DNA of 64,000 nucleotides from Guptibacillus hwajinpoensis (GTDB lineage: Bacteria > Bacillota > Bacilli > Bacillales > Guptibacillaceae), in assembly GCF_020171785.1 (NCBI RefSeq), contig NZ_JAIVAE010000008.1, positions 1 to 64,000 of the forward strand, given 5' to 3'. The position numbers and the translations under genes were made by a program. Position 1 is the stretch's first letter. Every line of letters begins with the position of its first letter. A model generated the notes under the pieces. It saw only the letters and a list, made by a program, of their open reading frames with translations. It did no database searches and had not been told where the DNA came from. This document shows, in pieces, positions 55,604-63,429 of this stretch.

Positions 55604-56050
55604 TTATCCTTCTTTATAATCAATAGTTTCCTTAAGGTATTTAGCATTATTTTTATCAAGTTTATAATATTCTACTTGGTCCCAGCCTTCTCCACTACGC
55701 TCACCGATAATAGCACCATCATTTGTGAACCATACTCTAGAGTCAATTAAACCAACCGATTGTCTCGGACTTATTAACTTATAATAAATATCTGGATTTT
55801 CTTTATCTATATTTACATTCTTTATCTTCTCTTTACCTAAATAAATCATTAGTAAATTATCTATAATGGCTTGGTTTTCCGTATCTTTAAAAACATTGAG
55901 ATAATCAATTTGACTTGGATTATCGCTGTCTTGATAACCAATTCTGATTTCCCTGGAAGCCTCATTATTGTTTATATTACCAGTAAAATAACCACCGACA
56001 AAAATAATTAAAGCAACAGCTATAACACCAGTTATTTTCATCAGCTTCAT
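55604..56050 (-). CDS. membrane-anchored protein, unknown
   Basis: 148 aa. One N-terminal helix (ITGVIAVALIIFVGGYFTG) and a polar outside part ending VWFTNDGAIIGERSGEGWDQVEYYKLD. AAGGAGGG before the ATG. No family recognised. 60 bp from repeat L6. Confidence 0.62.
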   Translation of the reverse strand: MKLMKITGVIAVALIIFVGGYFTGNINNNEASREIRIGYQDSDNPSQIDYLNVFKDTENQAIIDNLLMIYLGKEKIKNVNIDKENPDIYYKLISPRQSVGLIDSRVWFTNDGAIIGERSGEGWDQVEYYKLDKNNAKYLKETIDYKEG

Positions 56051-56112
56051 AAAATACGCCCTCCTTAATCAAATTCATTTTTAAAGTAACCTAAACTTAC
56101 TCCGTTCGCACA

Positions 56113-56158
56113 ATAAGCGATAGCCTCTGTACAGCTATCGCTCCGAGATAATGGAGCA
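56113..56158 (-). repeat. accessory repeat, short type, copy S6
   Basis: Perfect 9-bp stem AGCGATAGC / GCTATCGCT (56116-56124, 56134-56142) and inner box GCTCCGAGATAATGGAGCA (56140-56158). Confidence 0.82.
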
Positions 56159-56211
56159 AGACTTAATTTGAAAGACACACACCAAGCAATTAGTATCTTT
56201 GTTAGAAATAT

Positions 56212-56472
56212 TTACCCATTGTAACCTTCTATAAAGATTAGGAATTTTGCTATCGCAATTCCTAATAAAGAAATGAAAAAGCAGAGGAGTAATATGAATG
56301 GTATGGCTCCCGCAATTCCTTTAATAGAACAATAGATGCAACCAAAAGCCATTGGGGTAGCAATAACATACATTAAACTGACTTTTCTTACGAAAAACCT
56401 CAGTATTACACTAATTATTAGCGCTATTAAACCAATATTAAACACATTAATTACTATGGTAATATCCACCAT
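56212..56472 (-). CDS. small membrane protein, unknown
   Basis: 86 aa from the ATG at 56472 (CAGGAGTGA upstream); the frame is open 8 codons further. Three membrane helices. No family recognised. 54 bp from repeat S6. Confidence 0.6.
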   Translation of the reverse strand: MVDITIVINVFNIGLIALIISVILRFFVRKVSLMYVIATPMAFGCIYCSIKGIAGAIPFILLLCFFISLLGIAIAKFLIFIEGYNG

Positions 56473-56597
56473 GAAAACTTCACTCCTGAGGAACAAAAAT
56501 TAAGCTATATTAGTTCTACACACCTTGGTTGAATAAGAAGAAAAACAATATCTCAAACTGTCCTTCTCCAAGTCATTAAACTGCTCTAAATACTTAC

Positions 56598-56643
56598 AGA
56601 GCGCTCACCTTTTATTGTGCAATCGCTCCGAGATGCTGAAGTA
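56598..56643 (-). repeat. accessory repeat, short type, copy S7
   Basis: GAGCG / CGCTC hairpin and inner box GCTCCGAGATGCTGAAGTA (56625-56643), 8 bp from the stop of the gene at 56651. Confidence 0.8.
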
Positions 56644-56650
56644 CATAGTG

Positions 56651-56926
56651 TTAGATAAAATAATTAATACTACGAGACACTAGAAAATAAAAAGCAACAA
56701 TACCTAAAACTAAATTAACTAAAGCTAATTTCTTATCACCTTTTTTGAAACTTATGGTAAAGCCATAAAGACATCTAACCATCCAAAAAGCTAACAAAAA
56801 CAACCAACCAAAATGGTCATTTCTATAATTTTCATCGAAAAACATTTGTATCGCACCTATGACTAAAAGAATAAGGATGATGTTAATTAATATCTTTGGA
56901 GCCTTATTTAAGTTTTCTTTCTTCAT
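56651..56926 (-). CDS. small membrane protein, unknown
   Basis: 91 aa, three membrane helices after MKKENLNKAPK. GGGTGG before the ATG. Its first codons, upstream region and the repeat L7 are duplicated as a 207-bp segment at 50593-50799. No family recognised. Confidence 0.62.
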   Translation of the reverse strand: MKKENLNKAPKILINIILILLVIGAIQMFFDENYRNDHFGWLFLLAFWMVRCLYGFTISFKKGDKKLALVNLVLGIVAFYFLVSRSINYFI

Positions 56927-56994
56927 ATTAAACCACCCAATTTACTAAAATATCTCGAATTAAAGTCTTCAACAATGCTGCGCACACAAACCTC

Positions 56995-57094
56995 TAATAC
57001 CAATTATTTCAAACCTACCTACATAACTCAATCTTTTATATCAAATTTAAAGGAGCTTATCCTATTGCAGATAAGCTCCGATTTAACTGAAAAG
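56995..57094 (-). repeat. accessory repeat, long type, copy L7
   Basis: 100 bp. Outer box TAATACCAATTATTTCAAA (56995-57013), hairpin GGAGCTTATCC / AGATAAGCTCC, inner box CTCCGATTTAACTGAAAAG (57076-57094). 14 bp from the stop of the gene at 57108. Confidence 0.88.
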
Positions 57095-57107
57095 CGTATT
57101 GGAAGTT

Positions 57108-57317
57108 TTAAGCCTCCTTGGGAAACAAGTAAGAAATCAATAATAAAATTATACCAATCGCAAAACCTGTCCAAGTTATAGCATTAATTGTGTTGTATTC
57201 TAAATCCTGAGCTATTCCTGATACGAACACTACTAATCTTATAACGACAGAGAGCATTACAATTCCAAATGCAATCCACTGAATGATATTTCGTTTGCTG
57301 TAATCCTTACTTTTCAT
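57108..57317 (-). CDS. small membrane protein, unknown
   Basis: 69 aa, two membrane helices (about 11-33 and 45-63) after MKSKDYSKRNI. AAAGGA before the ATG. No family recognised. Followed by repeat L7. Confidence 0.6.
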   Translation of the reverse strand: MKSKDYSKRNIIQWIAFGIVMLSVVIRLVVFVSGIAQDLEYNTINAITWTGFAIGIILLLISYLFPKEA

Positions 57318-57374
57318 AAGTTAATCCTTTCAATAAGCATAAATTCACAATCCTACCTCACCCCTACATTGGAA

Positions 57375-57415
57375 ACTTGCTTTTTATTACACAAAAGCTC
57401 CGATTTTCTTGAATA
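57375..57415 (-). repeat. accessory repeat, short type, copy S8
   Basis: Inner box GCTCCGATTTTCTTGAATA (57397-57415) and a TTGCTTTTTATTACACAAAA loop region as in S5; 48 bp from the stop of the Mrr-like gene. Confidence 0.75.
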
Positions 57416-57462
57416 CTAAAAATGTATTGATTTCAAACATCTCAACTTTTTGCGTTCCGAAG

Positions 57463-58611
57463 TTATTCATCTTTAAAATAATCATAATCAATTGCTTTCA
57501 CTACAAAAGTGTGATTAATATCTACACCTACATTGTGGGCAACCATTAGCTTTGATAGTTCTATGCCATCAATCAGTATAATCTTTTTAGATTCTAAACG
57601 TTCCGCATATTTTTTTGCACCTTCTGTAAAATAAGATGTTGTAATGAAGACACCTTTTCTAGCACCTTTCCCATCTAATGCACCAGAAAAGCTTTGAACA
57701 ACGTCACGACCAACAGAGTTGTTGGCTGCATATCTCTTTGCTTGAACATAGATATTATCTAATCCTAGCTTATCTTCTTTAATTACTCCATCCAAACCTT
57801 CATCATTTGTCCTCTGGGTTACTTGCCCATCTCCATATCCCATTTCAGTTAATAACTCTACAACTATATCCTCAAATTTTACCCAATGGACATTTCTTAA
57901 TTGCTTCAATAGATTATCAGCTAATTCATTGGTTAAGTCAGTTAACTTTTCTTTGACAATTGTTAATGGGTCTACTACTTTCTCTAATTCCTCGATTTCT
58001 TCCTTAATCTCACTGCTACTCTCGTTAAGTAATTCTTGGCCTTCGTTAGTAATTTTGTATGTAAGTTTGTTTACTTCTTCGATGTAATTTTCCTTTTTCA
58101 AACTATATCTAACACTTCGAACTCTAGATAGAAATATGATATCTGAAGTATTTTCATACTTCATCAAGCGTTGCTCTTCACCTAATTTAAAGTATTCTAC
58201 TAACTCCTCTGTAATTTCACTAGCAGAATATGCTTCTCCATCTTTGATAATTTCTAAATAAGGAATCATCATTTCTCCAGTAGAAGGAATTGTACCTTTG
58301 ATTTTCTCATCAAATTCATTATGTATTGGATCCTGCCTATATTTTTCAATTAATCTCAGTTCTTCCTTCTCATTTTTAGGTATACCCTCTATATCAATTA
58401 TCTTTTTAATTTCTGGAATAGTTAAGCCAGCTTCATTCATCTTCTTTAAAAACATCATAATCCTTAATGACTCTGAAGTGTACATAACCTTATTTTTGCT
58501 AGTAACAGTTGGGATACAATCTTTAAAATGCTTTACCCACCTCCTACCGTTTGCCTCTGACCAACCAACTATCTCTGACATCTTAGTTTTAGTTAATAAT
58601 TCATTATTCAC
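57463..58611 (-). CDS. Mrr-family restriction protein with MerR-like N-terminal HTH
   Basis: 382 aa. Residues about 1-75 resemble a MerR-type HTH (MSEIVGWSEANGRRWVKHF, SLRIMMFLKKMNEAGLTIPEIKKII). Then an Mrr N-terminal winged helix (PYLEIIKDGEAYSASEITEEL) and a C-terminal Mrr_cat nuclease domain: FEDIVVELLTEMGYGDGQV, EGLDGVI and QAKRY form the PD-(D/E)xK-like site. Mrr enzymes cut modified foreign DNA. No methyltransferase is adjacent, as expected for a modification-dependent enzyme. Confidence 0.87.
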   Translation of the reverse strand: MNNELLTKTKMSEIVGWSEANGRRWVKHFKDCIPTVTSKNKVMYTSESLRIMMFLKKMNEAGLTIPEIKKIIDIEGIPKNEKEELRLIEKYRQDPIHNEFDEKIKGTIPSTGEMMIPYLEIIKDGEAYSASEITEELVEYFKLGEEQRLMKYENTSDIIFLSRVRSVRYSLKKENYIEEVNKLTYKITNEGQELLNESSSEIKEEIEELEKVVDPLTIVKEKLTDLTNELADNLLKQLRNVHWVKFEDIVVELLTEMGYGDGQVTQRTNDEGLDGVIKEDKLGLDNIYVQAKRYAANNSVGRDVVQSFSGALDGKGARKGVFITTSYFTEGAKKYAERLESKKIILIDGIELSKLMVAHNVGVDINHTFVVKAIDYDYFKDE

Positions 58612-58910
58612 TATTCTTCCATCCTTCGAATACTTTTTATTAGATCATCTGGTATTACAAATAGACTTAATAAATTTTTCATAAATCAATATTAACATAT
58701 ACTCCCAACTATCTTATTTAAATAAAACAAGCTAAGCTCGGCACGCCTTGTATTAACATGCCATTAATTTAAGCGATCTCCTGGTAAAGCTCCATTTGCT
58801 AGAAGACTCCAAATCAAGTACGTAATCTGAAACATTCCTCAATTATAGAATTCCATATGCGTTTTTCATTTTTAAAGAAGGACCTTATTAAAACATCGCC
58901 TACACATGTG

Positions 58911-59010
58911 TAATACCAATCATTTCAAATTAGTGCAAACAACTTAATCTTTTCTTTTACACTAAAAAGAAGCCTATCTTATTAAAGATAAGCTCCGAGA
59001 TTATTGAAGA
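58911..59010 (-). repeat. accessory repeat, long type, copy L8
   Basis: 100 bp. Outer box TAATACCAATCATTTCAAA, hairpin AGCCTATCTT / AAGATAAGCT with T5 on the minus strand, inner box CTCCGAGATTATTGAAGAT. It fills part of the 420-bp gap upstream of the Mrr gene; the rest (58612-58910) holds only a 23-codon frame after GAGGA and nothing convincing. Confidence 0.88.
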
Positions 59011-59032
59011 TCGACAATACACATCACTACGT

Positions 59033-59449
59033 TTATGCGCCATCAGGTTGTAACCCTGTAATAGCACCAAAAAATTGAGATGCCGTTGTAAAACAAACAT
59101 AGGCACAAAGTTCGCTAATTTCTTTATCATCAAAAGTTGTATGTAATACGTTGAACACACTAGAAGGCATGTCTCCTCTATACGATAAAAAAGCTTGCGC
59201 AAAGCCTACTGCAACTGATATTTTTTCATCAAAAATATGAGGTTCTGGACGCCCTTTAGCTTTGCAATATTCACATCCATTCTCTTGTGCTAATGTTCTT
59301 CGTACTTGCTCTTTTAGCATAGAAGATAAAGAACCATCGGCTTCTAATACCTCCCCCAAGTCATTCCATTCTGCCATTACCTCTTGATTATGGCCTAGTA
59401 AATGTTGAAACGGACTACTTCCATTTTCAGAGAAACTTATTCTTGTCAT
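59033..59449 (-). CDS. carboxymuconolactone decarboxylase/AhpD-like protein
   Basis: 138 aa from the ATG at 59449 (AAGGAGTGA upstream). All-helical, with the AhpD-type redox pair CEYCKAKG (near residue 80) preceded by LKEQVRRTLAQENG and followed by FDEKISVAVGFAQAF. Probably a peroxidase or redox partner. Divergent from the Lrp-type regulator, which is the likely controller. Followed by repeat L8. Confidence 0.85.
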   Translation of the reverse strand: MTRISFSENGSSPFQHLLGHNQEVMAEWNDLGEVLEADGSLSSMLKEQVRRTLAQENGCEYCKAKGRPEPHIFDEKISVAVGFAQAFLSYRGDMPSSVFNVLHTTFDDKEISELCAYVCFTTASQFFGAITGLQPDGA

Positions 59450-59566
59450 TGATCTCACTCCTTGTCACGATTATAGAAGAGATCAATACATCCTAACATG
59501 GTATATTTAAAGTATTACAGTGATTTAATTTGCATTTTAACTGAAAATAGAAAGGAAACTTTACAT

Positions 59567-59998
59567 ATGCATTTAGATGATAAAGATAAACAAATCTTGA
59601 ATCACCTCAATCAAAATAGTCGATTATCCATGAGGGAATTAGGAAGAATCGTAGGTATGTCTTCTCCTGCTGTATCAGAAAGAATTAAACAGATGGAATC
59701 ATTTGGAATAATCAAAGGGTACCATTTACAAATTGACTATGAAAAAGCAGGATATCCAGTCAGTTGCATCATAGAGGCCACGGTTAAAAATGGACAGTAC
59801 GAGCTCTTTAAGAAAAGGGTTGAAAAACTGAATAATGTGGAATTCTGTCATCGAATTGCGGGTCAAGCTTGTTATATGATGAAATTGCATTTTAAGGGGT
59901 TATTTGAAATAGAAGGTTTTATTAATAATTTTTCAGATTTAGCCCAAACCGTAACGCACGTTATTTTTTCAAGTGTTGAAACAAATCAAAAGGTTTAA
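59567..59998 (+). CDS. Lrp/AsnC family transcriptional regulator
   Basis: 143 aa from the ATG at 59567 (AAAGGAAAC upstream). N-terminal HTH: LDDKDKQILNHLNQNSRLSMRELGRIVGMSSPAVSERIKQME; C-terminal RAM domain for amino-acid or ligand sensing. One of only two plus-strand genes in the accessory region; divergent from and probably controlling the AhpD-like gene. Confidence 0.9.
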   Translation: MHLDDKDKQILNHLNQNSRLSMRELGRIVGMSSPAVSERIKQMESFGIIKGYHLQIDYEKAGYPVSCIIEATVKNGQYELFKKRVEKLNNVEFCHRIAGQACYMMKLHFKGLFEIEGFINNFSDLAQTVTHVIFSSVETNQKV

Positions 59999-60084
59999 AA
60001 CTAGTATGACTTTGAATAGGCGAACCTCTATTAAAGAAAAGGCGCACGTCTATTTAACCATGCGCCTCCTAAATTAAGTTTGTT

Positions 60085-60127
60085 GTCCAAAACATTTATT
60101 AAAGAAATGCTCCGAGATTATGGAACA
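60085..60127 (-). repeat. accessory repeat, short type, copy S9
   Basis: ATTT / AAAT hairpin and inner box GCTCCGAGATTATGGAACA (60109-60127), 15 bp from the stop of the lipoprotein gene. Confidence 0.78.
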
Positions 60128-60141
60128 CCTCAAAAACTAAT

Positions 60142-60576
60142 TTATTTTTCAAATTCGATTCTTGGTATAAGCGTAACATTAACTTGTTTGTTTAAAATAT
60201 TTGTTACATCTTTTACCGAATCTTCATCCAATCGGTATGTTAGGCTATCTTCCGGTAAAAGACTTTGAATAAACCCTTTTCCATCTTCAGTAATCCATAA
60301 TTGAAATGCTTTATTATTGCTTCCCTCAATAATAAGATCGTAGGTCAATACTGGAGGCGTTTTAATAACCTTTTGATCATCAAGTTCTTTTGCATTGTTG
60401 GTGGCACCAACGAATACATCTACTTCTTCTTTCTTTTTAAAAGCTACTTCTTCTGATTGTTTTTCATTTCCAATCCAAGAGCTTGCTTTTACTTTTTCAA
60501 CATTTTCTAATTCGTTCGTCGAACAGGCGCTTATAGATATTAAAAGTATGATCATGATCAATAGGTTTCTTTTCAT
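60142..60576 (-). CDS. lipoprotein, unknown
   Basis: 144 aa. Signal MKRNLLIMIILLISISAC with lipobox ISAC. Mature part has VEVFVGATNNAKELD-like and FQLWITEDGKGFIQ segments and ends in a basic/acidic tail. No family recognised. GGAGG upstream of the ATG. Followed by repeat S9. Confidence 0.65.
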   Translation of the reverse strand: MKRNLLIMIILLISISACSTNELENVEKVKASSWIGNEKQSEEVAFKKKEEVDVFVGATNNAKELDDQKVIKTPPVLTYDLIIEGSNNKAFQLWITEDGKGFIQSLLPEDSLTYRLDEDSVKDVTNILNKQVNVTLIPRIEFEK

Positions 60577-60631
60577 TATTTGTCCTCCCGTTTATTCTTC
60601 TATCCTCCCCCAAGCGTATATTTGCTTAGAA

Positions 60632-60664
60632 TTTAATACACAAAAACTCCGAAATACCGGAAGA
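60632..60664 (-). repeat. accessory repeat, short type, divergent copy S10
   Basis: Inner box ACTCCGAAATACCGGAAGA (60646-60664), 45 bp from the stop of the anti-sigma gene; hairpin weak. Confidence 0.6.
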
Positions 60665-60708
60665 AATGCTAACTTTTATTCCATTGTATATAATTTTCCA
60701 TACATCTA

Positions 60709-61698
60709 TTAATAACTATTGGTGACTGCTCCTAATACACCTGTTCTTACCTCAGAAACTTCTTTTGTTTTCATTAAATCTTGTGGTTTTCCTGTAACAA
60801 CAACACCCATGACCTTAATATCATCTTCTTTAACGATCCCTTCCTCATTTTTCAATGAATCATAGGCCTCTTTAATGATAGAATTTGATTGCAAATTTTC
60901 ATTTTTTACAAACGCATTTATCCAATTCGTAAAACGTGTTTCACTTTTCACATCGTTCCTATGCTCAAATCCTACAATATAGGGAGCATTTGATGAGATT
61001 GGATAGTCATCGATTTGACCGCTTACGTATATCCAATACCACTCTAACGAAACCTCTTCCGGTAGTAATTCCCTTACTTGTTGTGGAGATATTGGCTTAT
61101 TAAATGATAAAGCAACCTCTGCAGCATAATTTTCTCCCATTGATTCTATTCTTGAAAAATCATTGATCATTGTCTTATAATCAACGCCAGGTTGGTAAAA
61201 TTCCATTAAGAGTTTCTTCGTTGCTTTATCATAACTACGGCTATCTTTCACCTGCTCTAACTGTATTGGTGAATAATCTCCATAAGGTTCATGACCATTT
61301 CCAAATAGTGAATAGTATACACTTTTTTCACCCCAATCAACTGGTTTCCCATCGATGATTTTATACTGTTCAAAAGTGACAGTTCCATTAAATAAACCAT
61401 TATAAGTAGTTTGTGGTCCAGTTAGATGGATATTAGGACTTTTATAATCGTCTACAACTAATATTCCTGATTCATTTACTGCTTTTTGTTCCTGATATTG
61501 CATCAAGAAGGGATACCCAAAACCCCCCCCAATAATGATGAACAATGTTACCAGACTGGAAATAAATATTGTACGGAATAATGACCTTCGCTGAGCTTTC
61601 TTTATAGTACTTTTTAAACTAGACCCACCAATGGACTCTTCGTCGAAAACTTTTTCTGCTTCATGTATATCTTTTTTTTCTTGATCATTTTTTCTTCT
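60709..61698 (-). CDS. membrane anti-sigma factor (Sigma_reg_N/C type)
   Basis: 329 aa from the ATG at 61698 (GAGAGG upstream), overlapping the sigma gene by 14 bp. N-terminal cytoplasmic part (LKSTIKKAQRRSLFRTI), one membrane helix (about 43-63), then a large outside domain with FNKPISPQQVRELLP and VTGKPQDLMK, matching the sigma factor regulator N- and C-terminal families. Binds and inhibits the co-encoded ECF sigma factor; likely released by an envelope signal. Confidence 0.87.
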   Translation of the reverse strand, partial: RRKNDQEKKDIHEAEKVFDEESIGGSSLKSTIKKAQRRSLFRTIFISSLVTLFIIIGGGFGYPFLMQYQEQKAVNESGILVVDDYKSPNIHLTGPQTTYNGLFNGTVTFEQYKIIDGKPVDWGEKSVYYSLFGNGHEPYGDYSPIQLEQVKDSRSYDKATKKLLMEFYQPGVDYKTMINDFSRIESMGENYAAEVALSFNKPISPQQVRELLPEEVSLEWYWIYVSGQIDDYPISSNAPYIVGFEHRNDVKSETRFTNWINAFVKNENLQSNSIIKEAYDSLKNEEGIVKEDDIKVMGVVVTGKPQDLMKTKEVSEVRTGVLGAVTNSY

Positions 61699-62188
61699 CA
61701 TTAACGAGAACCTCTCTTTCATATAAAAACTTAAAATTCTCTCTAGCTCTGAATAAATAGGTCTTTAATGTTCCAGGCTTCATGTCTAACAACTCGCATA
61801 TCTCTTCATATGTTAATTCCAATTCATATTTGAGTAATAGCAGATTTTTATATATTGGTTTTAACTTGTTTAGTACGCTATTTATTTCTATTCGTTGTTC
61901 ATAAGAGTAATAGTGATCTTCTGGCAAAGGCTCACAATCTACTAAAGTAAATCTATCTGTTGTAATGATTATTTCTTTGTTTTGTTTCCTGCAAAGATCA
62001 TAATAATGATTTCTAGCTACTCGAAAAAGCCAGCTTGAAACCTTTTCCGCATCAATAGAATCAACATATAAAAACAATTTATAGATCGACTCTTGAGCAA
62101 TATCTTCAGCATCCTGGGGTGATGCGCCAAGTTTTATAAGATATTTTCTAATAAATTGAGCTTTCTGTTGTAAAAGCGCTACATCCAC
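61685..62188 (-). CDS. ECF RNA polymerase sigma factor
   Basis: 167 aa from the GTG at 62188, 6 bp after GGAGG. Region 2 (ASPQDAEDIAQESIYKLF, SWLFRVARNHYYDLCRKQ) and region 4 (ELELTYEEICELLDMKPGTLKTYLFRARENF) are complete. Resembles Bacillus ECF factors paired with Sigma_reg anti-sigmas. A possible autoregulated promoter lies upstream on the minus strand (TGTAAAC, 16 bp, CGTTA). Confidence 0.9.
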   Translation of the reverse strand: MDVALLQQKAQFIRKYLIKLGASPQDAEDIAQESIYKLFLYVDSIDAEKVSSWLFRVARNHYYDLCRKQNKEIIITTDRFTLVDCEPLPEDHYYSYEQRIEINSVLNKLKPIYKNLLLLKYELELTYEEICELLDMKPGTLKTYLFRARENFKFLYEREVLVNEKKK

Positions 62189-62312
62189 AGTCACCCTCCT
62201 TCCTACTGATATAACGTAGATACAAACAAAAAGTTTACAAATATATGTATAATATTTTTTACATCTTGTGAATTAAACACCGGAAAGTTCTTGAGTTAAT
62301 TTCAAAAAACGG

Positions 62313-62350
62313 GCCGCACCGTAATCTGTAACAGATTACGGTGCGGCTTT
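62313..62350. terminator. intrinsic terminator
   Basis: Very stable inverted repeat, arms 62313-62329 and 62331-62347, between the sigma operon and the GNAT gene; ends the minus-strand GNAT transcript (A-rich on the left). Confidence 0.85.
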
Positions 62351-62453
62351 CATGCTTTGCATTTAAGACTAAAAATAGCAGATGGTATAGGCATATTATC
62401 TTGAAACTGAGTCTTCCACAATCTCTGCCCGATTACGGAAGACTACCAACCCA

Positions 62454-62942
62454 TCAATATAAATAATACAACCTAGCCATTTTCCCTCCATGCTTTTCTC
62501 CACTTCCAATCAGAAATTCCTTACCTTTCTGAAAACCAATTTTCTCAAGTATCCTAGCAGAGCCTTTATTTTCAATAAGACAGCACGTTTCAAAGCTTTT
62601 AAATCCCAGCTCATTTCTACCAAAGTCCACAGCTTGTTCAGCAGCCTTAGTTCCAATCCCTTTCTTCCAAAACGGAGGAGCCACCCAATAATCGATTGCG
62701 CCGATACGATCTTGTTCACGTCTAACGGAGATGCTTCCCGCGAATTGATCATCAGCTATGATAGCGAAGGGGTAGTGATTCCCTTCATGGAATTCTTCCA
62801 TAACGATCTCAAACCAATCACTCGCTCCATTTGTTGGATATGGTTCTGGTATATTGGTCATTCTCGAAACACCATCTTTGGATAGATATTGCTGTATCAG
62901 TGGCAGATCCCCTTTTTTGATTAGCCGAAGAATGACATTCAT
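62454..62942 (-). CDS. GNAT N-acetyltransferase
   Basis: 162 aa. AGGAGGAG before the ATG. Acetyl-CoA loop PPFWKKGIGTKAAEQA (about 88-103), NKGSARILEKIGFQKG end. RimJ/L or AAC(6')-like appearance; acceptor unknown. Confidence 0.88.
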   Translation of the reverse strand: MNVILRLIKKGDLPLIQQYLSKDGVSRMTNIPEPYPTNGASDWFEIVMEEFHEGNHYPFAIIADDQFAGSISVRREQDRIGAIDYWVAPPFWKKGIGTKAAEQAVDFGRNELGFKSFETCCLIENKGSARILEKIGFQKGKEFLIGSGEKHGGKMARLYYLY

Positions 62943-63053
62943 TCACTCATCTCCTCCTTCTAATATACTATCCCTTCATCAGTTTCTATTTCCATTTTTT
63001 CACTTTCCACTATTTTTGTCATCCAATTTCGAGAAATATTCTCCGATTTGCAC

Positions 63054-63092
63054 AAAAGCCGTTGAAGATGAGAGCATCTTCAACGGCTTTTT
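63054..63092. terminator. bidirectional intrinsic terminator
   Basis: 17-bp perfect stem (63054-63070 / 63075-63091) with a 4-nt loop, after the small membrane gene on the minus strand. Confidence 0.9.
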
Positions 63093-63118
63093 CGAGAATG
63101 ACGTATGTGGTTATAGGA

Positions 63119-63313
63119 TCATAGGTATTCATAAAACGTCCCTTTCACTAATAGGACGATGTCTCCTAGTGCACCTATACAAAAGAAAATAAAATAATAG
63201 CTTGCCTTGGTGATCGTTTTATTAAAGAGCTCTTGAAACGCTTGAATAAATAGCTGCTCAAACTTAAACCAGCTTAAGATCCACCCAATAAGTAAGAAGC
63301 TAACGATTGTCAT
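63119..63313 (-). CDS. small membrane protein, unknown
   Basis: 64 aa, two membrane helices (about 3-14 and 38-58). GGGGGAAGG before the ATG. No family recognised. Confidence 0.6.
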   Translation of the reverse strand: MTIVSFLLIGWILSWFKFEQLFIQAFQELFNKTITKASYYFIFFCIGALGDIVLLVKGTFYEYL

Positions 63314-63397
63314 TTCTACCTTCCCCCTACTTATTTCAATACATTTATTCTTCTCATTCTATCATACGTCATAAGGATTTATTCTCTACAAAAAAGC

Positions 63398-63423
63398 CGT
63401 TTAGTTCACGACTAAACGACTTT
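63398..63423 (-). terminator. intrinsic terminator (minus strand)
   Basis: CGTTTAGT pairs with ACTAAACG; T5 on the minus strand after the DUF1445 gene. Confidence 0.8.
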
Positions 63424-63429
63424 CACACT

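Noticed and set aside
58780-58860. 23-codon minus-strand frame after GAGGA
   Set aside because: Too short and without recognisable similarity; may be a gene remnant.
44874-60664. Classical integron with attC sites
   Set aside because: The boxes do not show RYYYAAC/GTTRRRY ends and no tyrosine recombinase is in the window. Kept only as an analogy.
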